A DNA stretch of 64,000 nucleotides from Bacillus sp. FJAT-26390 (GCF_001682865.1 NZ_MAQX01000022.1:620001-684000), one strand, 5' to 3'. Shown: positions 41,580 through 50,290, counted from the first letter of the stretch. Translations and numbers: made by a program. The notes: a model not told the origin generated them from the sequence alone.

Positions 41580-43325
41580 ATGCTGCGTAAATTTAAGATT
41601 CAGCATCGATTAATTGGAACATTTTTGATCGTATCGGTTATTCCTATCATTTTTCTCGGATTCTACGCATACAAGTTATATTCGGAATCGATCAGTGATA
41701 AGCTCAGTTCATCAACCTTTCAGGCAATAACTTTGGTCAATAAAAATTTGCTGACAGAGCTTCAAAATTATCAATTTCTTAACGGTTCGATTTCTACGAA
41801 TGAATTCGTGCAAGCAAACTTAGCTAACGAAAGTGCACAACAATTGGTTTCCTCAACATCCAAAGAAGCTGCAATGGATGCTATATTTCGAACGATATTT
41901 CCGTCTCATGTTGTAACCGTTAGCATTTACGATACGGATCACGAACCATTCTACGAGCTTGGATATGAAACGATTAGCAAGCAGTATTTGGAAAAGGCGA
42001 TTTCGGATGTCAATGAGAATGCTCCTTACGATGGGCTTACTTATGTAAGAACGATTAGTTCATACGACACGATCGCTGTAGGGAGAAAGATCCATGCAGA
42101 GCATGATAGCTCCGAGCAGATCGGATATGCTTTCGTGTACGTCAATACAGATTTGTTCTCAAAAAATATTCTTTCAAGTGTTGATCTAGGGAAAGGGTCG
42201 AATCTTCTTATTATGGGGCGAGATGGGACTGTGTTCTCCTCGAGTAACAAAGAGATTACATTAGGAGAACAATACACCGATCCTGCGCTGTTTCAAATGA
42301 TTCAAGATGCACAGAAAAGTAATCATTCTTCTTTTTCCGGATTGGTTAATCATGCTGATCAGCAAATATCTTATATATATAATGAGCAAATAGGTTGGTA
42401 TCTTATATCTTTGATGCCCTATTCATATATTAACTCTGAAATAAGTCAAATCACGTTTAGCATGATTATAATCGTATTAGTGATTGTAATCTCTTGTATT
42501 TTCATTATTTATTTCATGAATAATAGTATTGTAAAACCTATAAAAGGTATTATGGCTTTCAGTAATCAAATATCTAACGGAGAGTTTTCCAATCGCATTC
42601 AAGATGAGTATGATGATGAGATGAGCGTACTATCTCGTAAAATAAATAGCATGGTCAGTGAGATTGAGAGATTGATGGATAATCAAAAGCTTGATGATAA
42701 ACGGAAGCGGGAGTTAGAACTCCAAATGCTTCAGTCACAAATTAATCCGCATTTTTTATTTAATACATTAAATACGCTTCGCTGGCTCGCAGTTATTAAT
42801 CAGGTGCCAGTACTGAATAATGGAATTAGCTCACTATCTGAATTATTGCGCAGTACGATTTTAGATAATAATGAAGAGATTACGATTGAACAGGAACTTC
42901 AAAATTTAGCGCATTATTTTGAAATTCAAAAAATTCGTTATGCAGACAGGTTCGAGGTTAGATATGAGATCAATGACGAGCTGCTTCCATTCTTAATTCC
43001 AAAATTAATATTGCAACCCGTCGCTGAAAATGCCATTATTCATGGTATTTCTGAGAACGGAAAGTCTATAGACATTATGATTAAAGTTCAACAGGTTGAT
43101 AATCAGCTTCACATAGACATAACCGATAACGGTAAAGGATTCGATACGAATCAAAACCGTTCTTCGGACCATACAGATAAGTTGTCAGGCATTGGAGTAA
43201 ATAATGTGAATGAACGAATTAAGCTCCATTACGGGAATCAATATGGTTTATTCATTTCAAGTGCAGTAGGAGAAGGAACAAGTTGTAGAATGATCATACC
43301 TATTCAAAAGTCAGAAGGAGATTAA
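41580..43325 (+). CDS. Sensor histidine kinase, YesM type
   Basis: 581 residues. Order: transmembrane helix 1 (FLIVSVIPIIFLGFYAY), a long extracellular sensor domain (to about residue 290, with a Cache-like second half), transmembrane helix 2 (IIIVLVIVISCIFIIYFM), HAMP with NSIVKPIKGIMAFSNQIS, and the His_kinase domain with LQSQINPHFLFNTLNTLRW (phospho-accepting histidine). A HATPase_c domain follows (PVAENAIIHGI; DNGKGFD; GIGVNNVNERI). It is paired with the YesN-type regulator 7 bp downstream. Such pairs control neighbouring sugar importers and sometimes sense via a binding protein. Confidence 0.93.
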   Translation: MLRKFKIQHRLIGTFLIVSVIPIIFLGFYAYKLYSESISDKLSSSTFQAITLVNKNLLTELQNYQFLNGSISTNEFVQANLANESAQQLVSSTSKEAAMDAIFRTIFPSHVVTVSIYDTDHEPFYELGYETISKQYLEKAISDVNENAPYDGLTYVRTISSYDTIAVGRKIHAEHDSSEQIGYAFVYVNTDLFSKNILSSVDLGKGSNLLIMGRDGTVFSSSNKEITLGEQYTDPALFQMIQDAQKSNHSSFSGLVNHADQQISYIYNEQIGWYLISLMPYSYINSEISQITFSMIIIVLVIVISCIFIIYFMNNSIVKPIKGIMAFSNQISNGEFSNRIQDEYDDEMSVLSRKINSMVSEIERLMDNQKLDDKRKRELELQMLQSQINPHFLFNTLNTLRWLAVINQVPVLNNGISSLSELLRSTILDNNEEITIEQELQNLAHYFEIQKIRYADRFEVRYEINDELLPFLIPKLILQPVAENAIIHGISENGKSIDIMIKVQQVDNQLHIDITDNGKGFDTNQNRSSDHTDKLSGIGVNNVNERIKLHYGNQYGLFISSAVGEGTSCRMIIPIQKSEGD

Positions 43326-43332
43326 TTTTAAT

Positions 43333-44970
43333 ATGTTCAATGTATTGCTTGTAGATGATGAGCCTATTGTAAAAATTGCCTTACGTACGATGATTGATTG
43401 GGATAATCTTGGTTTTTCTATTTGTGGAACAGCCTCAGACGGAAATGAAGCATTGGTGTTAGTTAAAGAACTAAATCCAGATATCATCATTACAGACTTA
43501 AAAATGCCGAATATGAATGGTCTGCAGCTTATAAGAGAACTGAATGCACTTGGCTATAAAGGTAAAATCATTGTTGCAAGTAATTTTGGTGAATACGAGC
43601 TTGTACGTGAAGCGCTAGTTCTTGGTGCGGTCGACTATATGTTGAAAATTAGTATCAAGACGGAAGCACTTATTGAGCAGCTTCAGAAGACTGCAAAGCT
43701 CCTTCAGGAAGAACAGCTTATTTTGCAAGAGCAAGTAACGAGAGAGCAAGTATTGCGTAACAACTTGAAAAGCGTAAAGAACACGATGCTGAAAGATTAT
43801 TTTACAAATAGTTATCATGACATCGAGCATTTTTTAAAAAATGAGGAAATTCAACTAAATTTCGCTAACAAAGCTTGTTACCAATTTTATATACATTTAG
43901 ATGATTCCTCATTAAAGGAAGGTCAAAAATTCAATATTTCTTTGTCATTCATTGAGAACATGATTCTTGATTTAATGGAATCGGAACATGATGTAGAGGT
44001 ATTTCAAGTAGAAATCAACGCAATTATTGTCTTAATTGCTAAGGAACGACTGCATCAATGTCAATTCGATCCCTTGACCTTTGTTCAAAAAATTCAAAAA
44101 CTAATGCAAATGTATATGACGATCGAGACTGCTATCGTGTATTCATCGGAAATATGCGGTTATCAAGAGGCTAGACAAACGTATTTAGAGTGTAAAGATA
44201 CGATTGATATCATTTTTTACGAGGAACAATCCGTTATTTTTAATGATGAGGTTGATCTAAAACAAGAGATAGATTTTGTCAACTATGTTGATTTTTCTAA
44301 ATCTATTTTGGATTTTCTGTATAAAGACGAAAGCTCTTCCATACAGTTGATGTTGAAAACCTTTACAGAACAAGCTCATCAGAGTAGCATACATCCTTTT
44401 GCGCTTAAAACATTTATGAATAAATGTTTGGATTATTTACCGCTATGTGATACCCAAATAACGATATTGAATGCCGAGCAATATGAGAGAAATAAAAACA
44501 ATGTATTGGAATGTAAAAGCTCAGATGCATTATTGGCAATTGCAATGGAAGCTTTAGATGGGTTAAGTTTATGGAAAAATGCTCCTAGATCACTTGATTC
44601 GTCTGTGACCAAAAAAGAAATAGTCGATGTCATTCGTTATATCGAATTACATTATCGGGATAAAATCACGCTAGAAATGATTGCTGACCATGTTAATTTC
44701 AGTGAAAACTATTTGTGTCGCGTGTTTAGGGATCAAATGGGTATGAGTTTAATTCATTATATTAACAATGTTCGGATGAACAAAGCAGCAGAATTAATTA
44801 TGAAAGGCCATACTTATATTAAAGAGATATCAGCATTAGTAGGAATTAGCGACCAATTTTATTTTAGTAGAATGTTCAAAAAACAATTCGGAGTCTCACC
44901 TACTGATTATAAAAGTCATGTTACGCAATTAAGTCAGCAAAAGAAACAAACGTATCCCCAATTGTCGTAA
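43333..44970 (+). CDS. Response regulator with AraC-type output, YesN type
   Basis: 545 residues. The receiver domain has LLVDDEPIVKIALRTMIDW, phospho-acceptor D55 in DIIITDLKMPNMNGLQLI and the conserved lysine in DYMLKIS. A long middle region of about 300 residues contains a coiled segment after the receiver. The C-terminal AraC domain has KITLEMIADHVNFSENYLCR and the second helix-turn-helix YIKEISALVGISDQFYFSRM then FKKQFGVSPTDYK. It is coupled to the kinase gene (7-bp gap) and probably activates the importer operon upstream. Confidence 0.93.
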   Translation: MFNVLLVDDEPIVKIALRTMIDWDNLGFSICGTASDGNEALVLVKELNPDIIITDLKMPNMNGLQLIRELNALGYKGKIIVASNFGEYELVREALVLGAVDYMLKISIKTEALIEQLQKTAKLLQEEQLILQEQVTREQVLRNNLKSVKNTMLKDYFTNSYHDIEHFLKNEEIQLNFANKACYQFYIHLDDSSLKEGQKFNISLSFIENMILDLMESEHDVEVFQVEINAIIVLIAKERLHQCQFDPLTFVQKIQKLMQMYMTIETAIVYSSEICGYQEARQTYLECKDTIDIIFYEEQSVIFNDEVDLKQEIDFVNYVDFSKSILDFLYKDESSSIQLMLKTFTEQAHQSSIHPFALKTFMNKCLDYLPLCDTQITILNAEQYERNKNNVLECKSSDALLAIAMEALDGLSLWKNAPRSLDSSVTKKEIVDVIRYIELHYRDKITLEMIADHVNFSENYLCRVFRDQMGMSLIHYINNVRMNKAAELIMKGHTYIKEISALVGISDQFYFSRMFKKQFGVSPTDYKSHVTQLSQQKKQTYPQLS

Positions 44971-45011
44971 AGGTAACCCAATAGTTAGACAATGCTAAAA
45001 AAGCATCAGCT

Positions 45012-45053
45012 AAGGTATGAAGTCGGTATTGTGAACCGAACTCATACCTTTTA
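45012..45053 (+). terminator. Terminator of the kinase/regulator operon
   Basis: AAGGTATGA and TCATACCTT enclose an inner TCGG/CCGA pairing, followed by TTTT. Confidence 0.7.
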
Positions 45054-45187
45054 ACCATTATATACGAGAAAGTTTACGGGATCACGTGGAGACATTCGTA
45101 GTATGATCGATGTGTTGGTTATTGTATTATGGATATTAGAACAACTGCCTAAATAGGTAGTAATTAATATAGAACAAGGAGTAGTAC

Positions 45188-45757
45188 ATGACCTGGAGCA
45201 AATTGAAACAAAATCTGGAGAGTTTTCTCTCTCCCGCGTTAAACGGAAGGGTCGAATACCTTGCAACGAGCTACCGTTATTCACCAGATAAAGCGGGGCT
45301 TTGTAATATTGCAGTAGATAAAAAGAACATACTTAATATGAGTGATGCAACTAACTTGATCAGATGGTATCAGACCGAGCTGGAAATTAAGAATGATTCA
45401 GATATCCAAATTCCTATCACCAATGAAGAAATTGAAGCAGTCAGAAAAGATACCAAGGGGAACGTTCCGGAGGATCGTCTGATCGTAATTGCAAGAAGCA
45501 GAAAAAAATCAGATTATGCAAAGGAGCTTTTGTCGGCACAGTCAGCATTAAGCAAATCAAATTTTATCGTTATAGCGAATAAGTTTTTATCCATTTCTAT
45601 AGAGGAAAGCATAGAGAGCAATGATATCTTATTGAATATTCTAGCTTTGGTGGACAGACGAGTTGGAAAAAAGCGAATTTTAAATATGTCCGAGAAGATG
45701 AAGTTAAAGCATCCAATTGTGCAGTATTTTTATGAACTACGTCTTGGTACGTTATGA
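45188..45757 (+). CDS. SF0329-like family protein, function unknown
   Basis: 189 residues from the ATG at 45188 after AAGGAG. It starts TWSKLKQNLESFLSPALNGR and has VEYLATSYRYSPDKAGLCNI, IAVDKKNILNMSD and a C-terminal VDRRVGKKRILNMSEKMKLK ending YFYELR. These resemble the small SF0329-type family, which has no established biochemical role. No signal or membrane segment is present. It is isolated in an AT-rich, gene-poor stretch. A broken copy of its locus lies at 33141-33309, showing that this segment has been duplicated in the past. Confidence 0.65.
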   Translation: MTWSKLKQNLESFLSPALNGRVEYLATSYRYSPDKAGLCNIAVDKKNILNMSDATNLIRWYQTELEIKNDSDIQIPITNEEIEAVRKDTKGNVPEDRLIVIARSRKKSDYAKELLSAQSALSKSNFIVIANKFLSISIEESIESNDILLNILALVDRRVGKKRILNMSEKMKLKHPIVQYFYELRLGTL

Positions 45758-45841
45758 ATAATGATAAATTCAGCTTCTGTTAACTCATCATTGATAGCGC
45801 AATTCGATTTAGGCATCCTAGAATTAGATGAATTATCGGTG

Positions 45842-45863
45842 TTGACGCTGCTTACTCCACACA
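45842..45863. repeat. 22-bp repeat shared with 33288
   Basis: TTGACGCTGCTTACTCCACACA differs at one base from 33288-33309 (TTACCCC). Together with the 39-bp repeat at 45192 it shows that the two loci are homologous. Confidence 0.6.
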
Positions 45864-46474
45864 ACTGGTGTGAAGCTCGCTATGCGCATTGGCGGAAATC
45901 GTAAAGAGGGGCGAAGAACCCCTCTTTTTGCTTTTAGAAATGTTATCGGACAATGTTGTTTTTAAAACGAAATAATCTTCACTGTTATCTTCGAAACGGT
46001 TTCGATTCAAATGAAAATAAATTAAATGATCTCTAAGTTCAATCTCCCTTTCGAATCCTAATTTCCTCAATAAACGAATTGACCTTTCATTCTCTGGCTC
46101 AACAGTCGCATCAACAATCGTTAGCCCCATTTTTGAAAATCCGAAATCAATTGCTACTTTTATTGCTTCAGACATTAATCCTTTGCCCCAGTATCGCTTA
46201 GATAAATCGAATCCGACTTCAGCTGTAAAGACATCATCCGTTTTTCTTAAATAGTGATATCCACATGTACCGATTAGATTATTATTTTTTTGTCAAACAG
46301 CCCCCACCGACAGCCCGAATCCTCTTGATGAAATCTAATAATTTCTTCATCTGAGAAATGTTTAAATACTGCTTTGGAATCCTGTAGTGTTAAAAGCTTA
46401 AGATGTAGTCTCTCTGTTTCTAATGAAGGAAACTCGACTCTTTTATTGATTGACACCATTTCTGGCCCCCTCAT
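45852..46474 (-). pseudogene. RimJ/RimL-type GNAT acetyltransferase, frameshifted
   Basis: On the minus strand the N-terminal part reads VEFPSLETERLHLKLLTLQD and EEIIRFHQEDSGCRWGLFDK. A run of T residues (46284-46291) then shifts the frame. In the other frame it continues NNLIGTCGYHYLRKTDDVFT, AEVGFDLSKRYWGKGLMSEA and VEPENERSIRLLRKLGFERE, the acetyl-CoA-binding core of a GNAT. About 20 residues also seem to be missing before CRWGLF. The plus-strand terminator at 45903 lies in its 3' end. A sequencing error in the homopolymer is possible, but the missing residues argue for true decay. Confidence 0.75.
45903..45929 (+). terminator. Terminator downstream of the SF0329-like gene
   Basis: AAAGAGGGG and CCCCTCTTT form a perfect 9-bp stem with a 7-nt loop and trailing T residues. 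Confidence 0.65.
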
Positions 46475-47195
46475 TTCTAATCAAATCATGATCAAAATAT
46501 AATTCTATTCAGGAACTGATTAATCCTTTTCTAGCAAGCAAGGCTAGCCGTAGGGGGGAGTTGTTTACTGCTTGACAAAGCATTAGGCTTGGCTTTAGGT
46601 AAAGACTCATCGGCCATTTGAGCAAAGTTTCGGATATGCCATGATGGATAAGCTAATTTGATAAGTTAATAATCACCACTATGGCTTGATTTCCATCGTT
46701 AATACTGTTAGACACAATATGGTGGTGCGAGCGGACTGAGGTGCCGTTATTTGTTCGATTTTGTCATTTTGGTTGTGTAAGAGGACAGGAGAGACGCTAT
46801 TACCCATCGAACGAGTGATTTTCGTGTGTTTATGACTGAATAACGGAACCTCAGTCCGTAAGCATCAAGATAAATAGTTGATTTTCATTAATAACGGATT
46901 CTCTGTCCGCTATATTTTCCGTGTTTCCACTTCACGTCTTTATTTTATGGTGAAAATCGCAGTTTGTAGGTGAGAGCTCGGAGTTCGGAGTGTTACTTTG
47001 ATCAGGGTAGCGATTTTAGCTGTTTTAGACGTGTTAAAGAAACGGATATTACTGATTTTGGGTGATCGCGAATTTATTTTCGGCGTAAAATCGTTGCGGC
47101 AGCAAGCTCCGTCCCAATATTCGTCTACATCCTTGACCATATGAATATATTTCGTAGTAAGAAGTTGGTTGTAGAATGAAGGAGGAAATGGGCAA
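46475..47195. other. Gene-less 720-bp stretch with Paenibacillus-like repeat
   Basis: No ORF with an RBS is visible. The notable structure is the inverted repeat at 46732-46858 and a third partial copy of the same unit near 46890 (ATAACGGATTCTCTGTCCGC). Confidence 0.5.
46732..46858. repeat. 20-bp inverted repeat with 87-bp centre
   Basis: CGGACTGAGGTGCCGTTATT (46732-46751) and AATAACGGAACCTCAGTCCG (46839-46858) are complementary except one position. The unit resembles short dispersed repeats with the CGGACT/AGTCCG core. It may be a miniature mobile or REP-like element, or fold as a small RNA. Confidence 0.55.
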
Positions 47196-48089
47196 ATGGA
47201 GGGTAATGCTACTGGTTCTTTAATACTTACAGTCAACGCGCCAATGATGCAAATGGTTGACAACTTTATCGCTTTTATCCGTGAAGCAAATGAAATTCTT
47301 CAGAAGGAATTAGACCTGTCTCCTGCTAATCAACTGGTTACAAACATCATTACTCAGCTTTCCATACAGTTACGATCCCGTTATTTACCGGAGGAGGTGC
47401 AAGCCGTTCTAGGCAATGAGTATATTCGAATGAATCAACGAAAATTGCAGGATAAGTTGTCAGAAGCCGAATTTCTAGTTGAGCTAAGTGATTCTCTTCA
47501 TATTTGCAAATCCGAGGATTCCGTCTTGGATATCGTTAGGAGCTTGCCTAACTGGAACATTTACATGGCCTTAGTTAGTAAGGAGCTGTCAACTTTTCGT
47601 CGATTCATCCGCCAGGGCAGTCAGACAGAGAAGTCGCCGATTGTCTTTGTTGGAAGTGGACCGATGCCGCTAAGTCCTATTATTCTGCACCTGCTCGGCG
47701 GTATGGAGGTGATCTGTCTGGAAATGGATTCTGTGGCCTATGAGGCATCAAGGTCTTTACTCGAGCACATGGGCTTAGGGGCAAAAGTGACTGTAGTCAT
47801 GGAGAATGGTTCGGAGTTCGAGTATAGCTCGTATAACCGGGTTTTTGTGGCTAGTCTCGTGAGAAATAAGCGGGCGGTGCTTGAACGAATTAGTCATACT
47901 TCCCCAGATCCTCTAGTAGCTATTCGCACAGCCGAGGGAATGAGTCAAATCATGTACGAAGCGATTGATGAATCGCAGTTAGATAAGCAGGGGTGGAAGA
48001 TTCTGGGGCGAACGTCCCCTGAAGATAATCTGGTCATCAATTCGACTTTGTTTATCGATCGCTTTAATGCTACCGGCATACTGGATTGA
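47196..48089 (+). CDS. Nicotianamine synthase-like (CntL-type) protein
   Basis: 297 residues starting after AAGGAGG. The C-terminal half has the SAM-binding block SPIVFVGSGPMPLSPIILHL (residues about 148-167), ICLEMDSVAYEASRSLLEHM, VFVASLVRNKRAVLERI and VAIRTAEGMSQIMYEAID. These follow the order and motifs of nicotianamine synthase and CntL, which transfer aminocarboxypropyl groups from SAM to build metal-binding opines (staphylopine, pseudopaline). The N-terminal helical half is also family-like. The usual partners, an opine dehydrogenase, a histidine racemase and a metallophore transporter, are absent from the neighbourhood, so it is an orphan. It lies next to a sigK pseudogene in a degraded region but is itself intact. 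Confidence 0.7.
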   Translation: MEGNATGSLILTVNAPMMQMVDNFIAFIREANEILQKELDLSPANQLVTNIITQLSIQLRSRYLPEEVQAVLGNEYIRMNQRKLQDKLSEAEFLVELSDSLHICKSEDSVLDIVRSLPNWNIYMALVSKELSTFRRFIRQGSQTEKSPIVFVGSGPMPLSPIILHLLGGMEVICLEMDSVAYEASRSLLEHMGLGAKVTVVMENGSEFEYSSYNRVFVASLVRNKRAVLERISHTSPDPLVAIRTAEGMSQIMYEAIDESQLDKQGWKILGRTSPEDNLVINSTLFIDRFNATGILD

Positions 48090-48095
48090 CAAAGG

Positions 48096-48618
48096 ACCGC
48101 GTCCACGACGTCAAAAAATTCGATAATGCTGGTGAGGATCTCGAGTACTTTATTAGCATTGGGACAACCGGCTTGATCAAGTTGATCGAGAGCTTCCAAA
48201 CCGGAAAAGGCACACGAAGCCCGCTACATTCGCTGCTCGTTGTATCAAGAATGAAACACTTATGCACCTCCGGAATTTGAAGAAGACGCCGCAAGGATGT
48301 ATCTTTGCATGATCCGATCTGCACGGACGAGGAAGGCAATGAGATTACGTTGATCGATATCCTCGGCACCGAGGAGGGCGATATTATGGATAAGGTGCTG
48401 CTGAAGATTGAAAAGTCGAAAATACATAAAAATCTGGTTGTGCTCAATCACCGCGAGAAGGAGCTTGTAATCGGCCGCTTCGATCTGGAGCATGGCGGGG
48501 ATGAGCGGACGCAGTTGGAGATTGCGAAGTAACGGGGTAATAGCCGCAGCTATGGTCGCAGATTGAGAAGCGTGCGCTGATAAAGCTTTATTTTGAGTTT
48601 TATAAGACGCAGCGTTGA
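48096..48618 (+). pseudogene. sigK pseudogene, second broken copy
   Basis: Sequence similar to codons of intact sigK from region 2 onward: VKKFDNAGEDLE, SIGTTGLIKLIESFQTGKGT, HDPICTDEEGNEITLIDILG and HREKELVIGRFDLEHGGDER. The pro-sequence and the first 60 or so codons are missing. Single inserted bases (near 48214 and 48290) shift the frame and a TAA interrupts EIAK at 48531. It begins 7 bp after the NAS-like stop. Divergence is larger than in the 30951 fragment, so it is the oldest or fastest-decaying copy. It cannot encode a sigma factor. Confidence 0.85.
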
Positions 48619-48954
48619 TAATGTTGAATTTTGAAAAGTGGCCACGTGTTTGGGACGTGGCTTCTTATTTTGTTTGAGAAGAATAATTTCGCTAGTGATT
48701 TCATTATATCTAAGTAGGTAGGGTACGGTGTAAGTCTAAAAAGGGATGGTGCCCTTGAATCATTTGCTTACCATATGAAGAAATTAGAAATTTTTTGTGC
48801 AAGAAAAATAAATGACTAGTCAGTTTGAAAACCCCGAAAACATGTCGCAAAGTTATTATTGTTAAATAGAAAAAAGTCTTGTAAAGTGAGTTTAACATCT
48901 CACCACCGAATCTGCAGAATATCGTTATTCACTCTGTTAAAGTACGAATGCTAA
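48619..48954. other. Gene-less stretch with an orphan TetR-type operator
   Basis: 336 bp without a credible gene. TGACTAGTCA at 48813-48822 (context AATGACTAGTCAGTTT) matches the core of the TetR operators at 31132 and 31778. Confidence 0.45.
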
Positions 48955-49152
48955 TGGAGGTGTGCTGAGAAACGATGGTTCTCCAATTTGATCCGACTGA
49001 ATGACGCTTATAATGTTATAGGCGTTACGCTTGGCGGTTTAATTGGTCTAGAACGAGAGCTTGGTAAATATTCAGCCGGTTTTCGGACTTACTTCTTGTT
49101 TGCATTGATGCTGCTACGGCTTGGAAATCAAATGCGTCCCAGCATAAAATGA
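48955..49152 (+). pseudogene. MgtC/SapB-family fragment
   Basis: The frame reads NLIRLNDAYNVIGVTLGGLI then GLERELGKYSAGFRTYFLFA, the conserved N-terminal GLERE..AGLRT signature of MgtC/SapB membrane proteins. After FALM it runs into unrelated LLRLGNQMRPSIK and a stop. The remaining 150 or more residues are missing and no good start exists (a TAA precedes at 48952). It is a truncated remnant. The junction sequence CTGCTACGGCTTGGAA also occurs, with one change, at 33064. Confidence 0.65.
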
Positions 49153-49189
49153 AAGCGAATACATAATGGTTGGAAAGAGGCGAAATCGC

Positions 49190-49921
49190 ATGCATAACAC
49201 GATGATAGCAGCCCATACTGGCTGTGGCATTCATCCTGATAACACGATGGCTTCATTTGTTGAAGGCATTCAATTAGGCTCAGATATCGTAGAAGTCGAT
49301 GTACGCGTATCCCAAGATGGCAAAGCCATCCTTCTGCATGACGATTCACCTTACCTGCATATATATACATACGAACAGCTGAATAATCCGTCCATACGGC
49401 CGCTGCTCGATCCGATTTACAGTGAATATGAAATCGCAACGTTAGAACAAGTTCTACAAGTATCAGATAGACTTGGATTGAAATTGAATGTCGATATAAA
49501 AACGGTAGACGCTATTGATGCTACAGTTAGCCTTATTCGCCAGTTTGAAGCGCAAAAAAGAGTCTTCATTACGGGATGCTCGGATAACATTACGGTGCGA
49601 TATCCGGATATTCAAGTCATGCTGAATACGCCGGACGATCTATCCATCGAACAAATGGAGCGATATGGCGACTTCGCGGACGCTATTTGCAGTGAAGCTC
49701 TGCAGGGTGGATATGCAGGTCTTAACATGAATGGTTTTACTTGTCTTCCGCCTATAGTGATCAGGGCTCACGCCGTAGGTTTAATGGTTTGGGTTTATAC
49801 GGTAAACTTTCGATCAGCGATGGAATGGTTTCTTAAGATGCAAGTTGACGCCATTACTACGCGAGAACCAAAGGTTCTTATGGAGCTTAAAGACGATTTG
49901 AAAAACTGTAAAAAACGGTAG
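49190..49921 (+). CDS. Glycerophosphodiester phosphodiesterase family protein, atypical site
   Basis: 243 residues; the start at 49190 is chosen after AAGAGGCG, with ATG 49166 possible. It is a GDPD TIM barrel: IAAHTGCGIHPDNTMASFVE, GSDIVEVDVRVSQDGKAILL, HDDSP, KLNVDIKT and a final VWVYTVN. Catalytic histidines (H9 and the LLHD histidine) and the ExD metal pair are present. The canonical HRG arginine is replaced by threonine, the PEN glutamate by aspartate and the third metal ligand glutamate by aspartate (NVDIK). It may therefore act on a phosphodiester other than glycerophosphodiesters. No signal peptide is present. It precedes an LplABC-type importer with PHP and metallophosphoesterase genes. 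Confidence 0.82.
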   Translation: MHNTMIAAHTGCGIHPDNTMASFVEGIQLGSDIVEVDVRVSQDGKAILLHDDSPYLHIYTYEQLNNPSIRPLLDPIYSEYEIATLEQVLQVSDRLGLKLNVDIKTVDAIDATVSLIRQFEAQKRVFITGCSDNITVRYPDIQVMLNTPDDLSIEQMERYGDFADAICSEALQGGYAGLNMNGFTCLPPIVIRAHAVGLMVWVYTVNFRSAMEWFLKMQVDAITTREPKVLMELKDDLKNCKKR

Positions 49922-49955
49922 CTATTAGAAAAATATTTTGGTATAATCTGTTTGC

Positions 49956-49969
49956 AGTAAGCGCTTACA
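49956..49969 (+). promoter_or_regulatory. Candidate cre (CcpA) site
   Basis: AGTAAGCGCTTACA fits the catabolite-responsive element consensus closely and is palindromic. TATAAT lies just upstream at 49942-49947. It suggests carbon catabolite repression of the importer operon downstream. Confidence 0.6.
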
Positions 49970-50000
49970 CTGATGAAGCGCATTTTGTTTTCATCTTCAT

Positions 50001-50012
50001 GGTATCGATTCC
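50001..50012. promoter_or_regulatory. LacI-type operator, copy A (GGTATCGATTCC)
   Basis: An imperfect version of GGTATCGATACC, found 244 bp upstream of the perfect copy. The pair could permit DNA looping by the LacI regulator encoded at 56072. Confidence 0.5.
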
Positions 50013-50140
50013 AGAAATTTTTGCATTCGACAAGGTTCACACATTGTTAATAAGGAAGAAGGTGGATCCTGTCGTAATTCTGGGTACCGTTCAGTGAATG
50101 AAAATTAACAAAACATTTACTTCTGTATAACAATTATTGG

Positions 50141-50169
50141 TTTATTAAGAAAATTTTTATGAATATAAT
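50141..50169 (+). promoter_or_regulatory. Candidate promoter of the LplABC-type operon
   Basis: TTTATT (50141-50146), 17 bp and TATAAT (50164-50169). It lies between the two operator copies. Confidence 0.4.
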
Positions 50170-50244
50170 TCTTTTAGGGTACGAATTCATCATTCTGCTA
50201 AGAGGGTGGTTGGATAGAAATTATTAACTTAGTGATCTCTTTGT

Positions 50245-50256
50245 GGTATCGATACC
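50245..50256. promoter_or_regulatory. LacI-type operator, copy B (GGTATCGATACC)
   Basis: Perfect 12-bp palindrome with a central CG, typical for LacI/GalR proteins, 34 bp before the permease start and downstream of the candidate promoter. Confidence 0.55.
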
Positions 50257-50290
50257 AGATAGTAATCAGAAAGAAGGTGATTTCCGTCTT

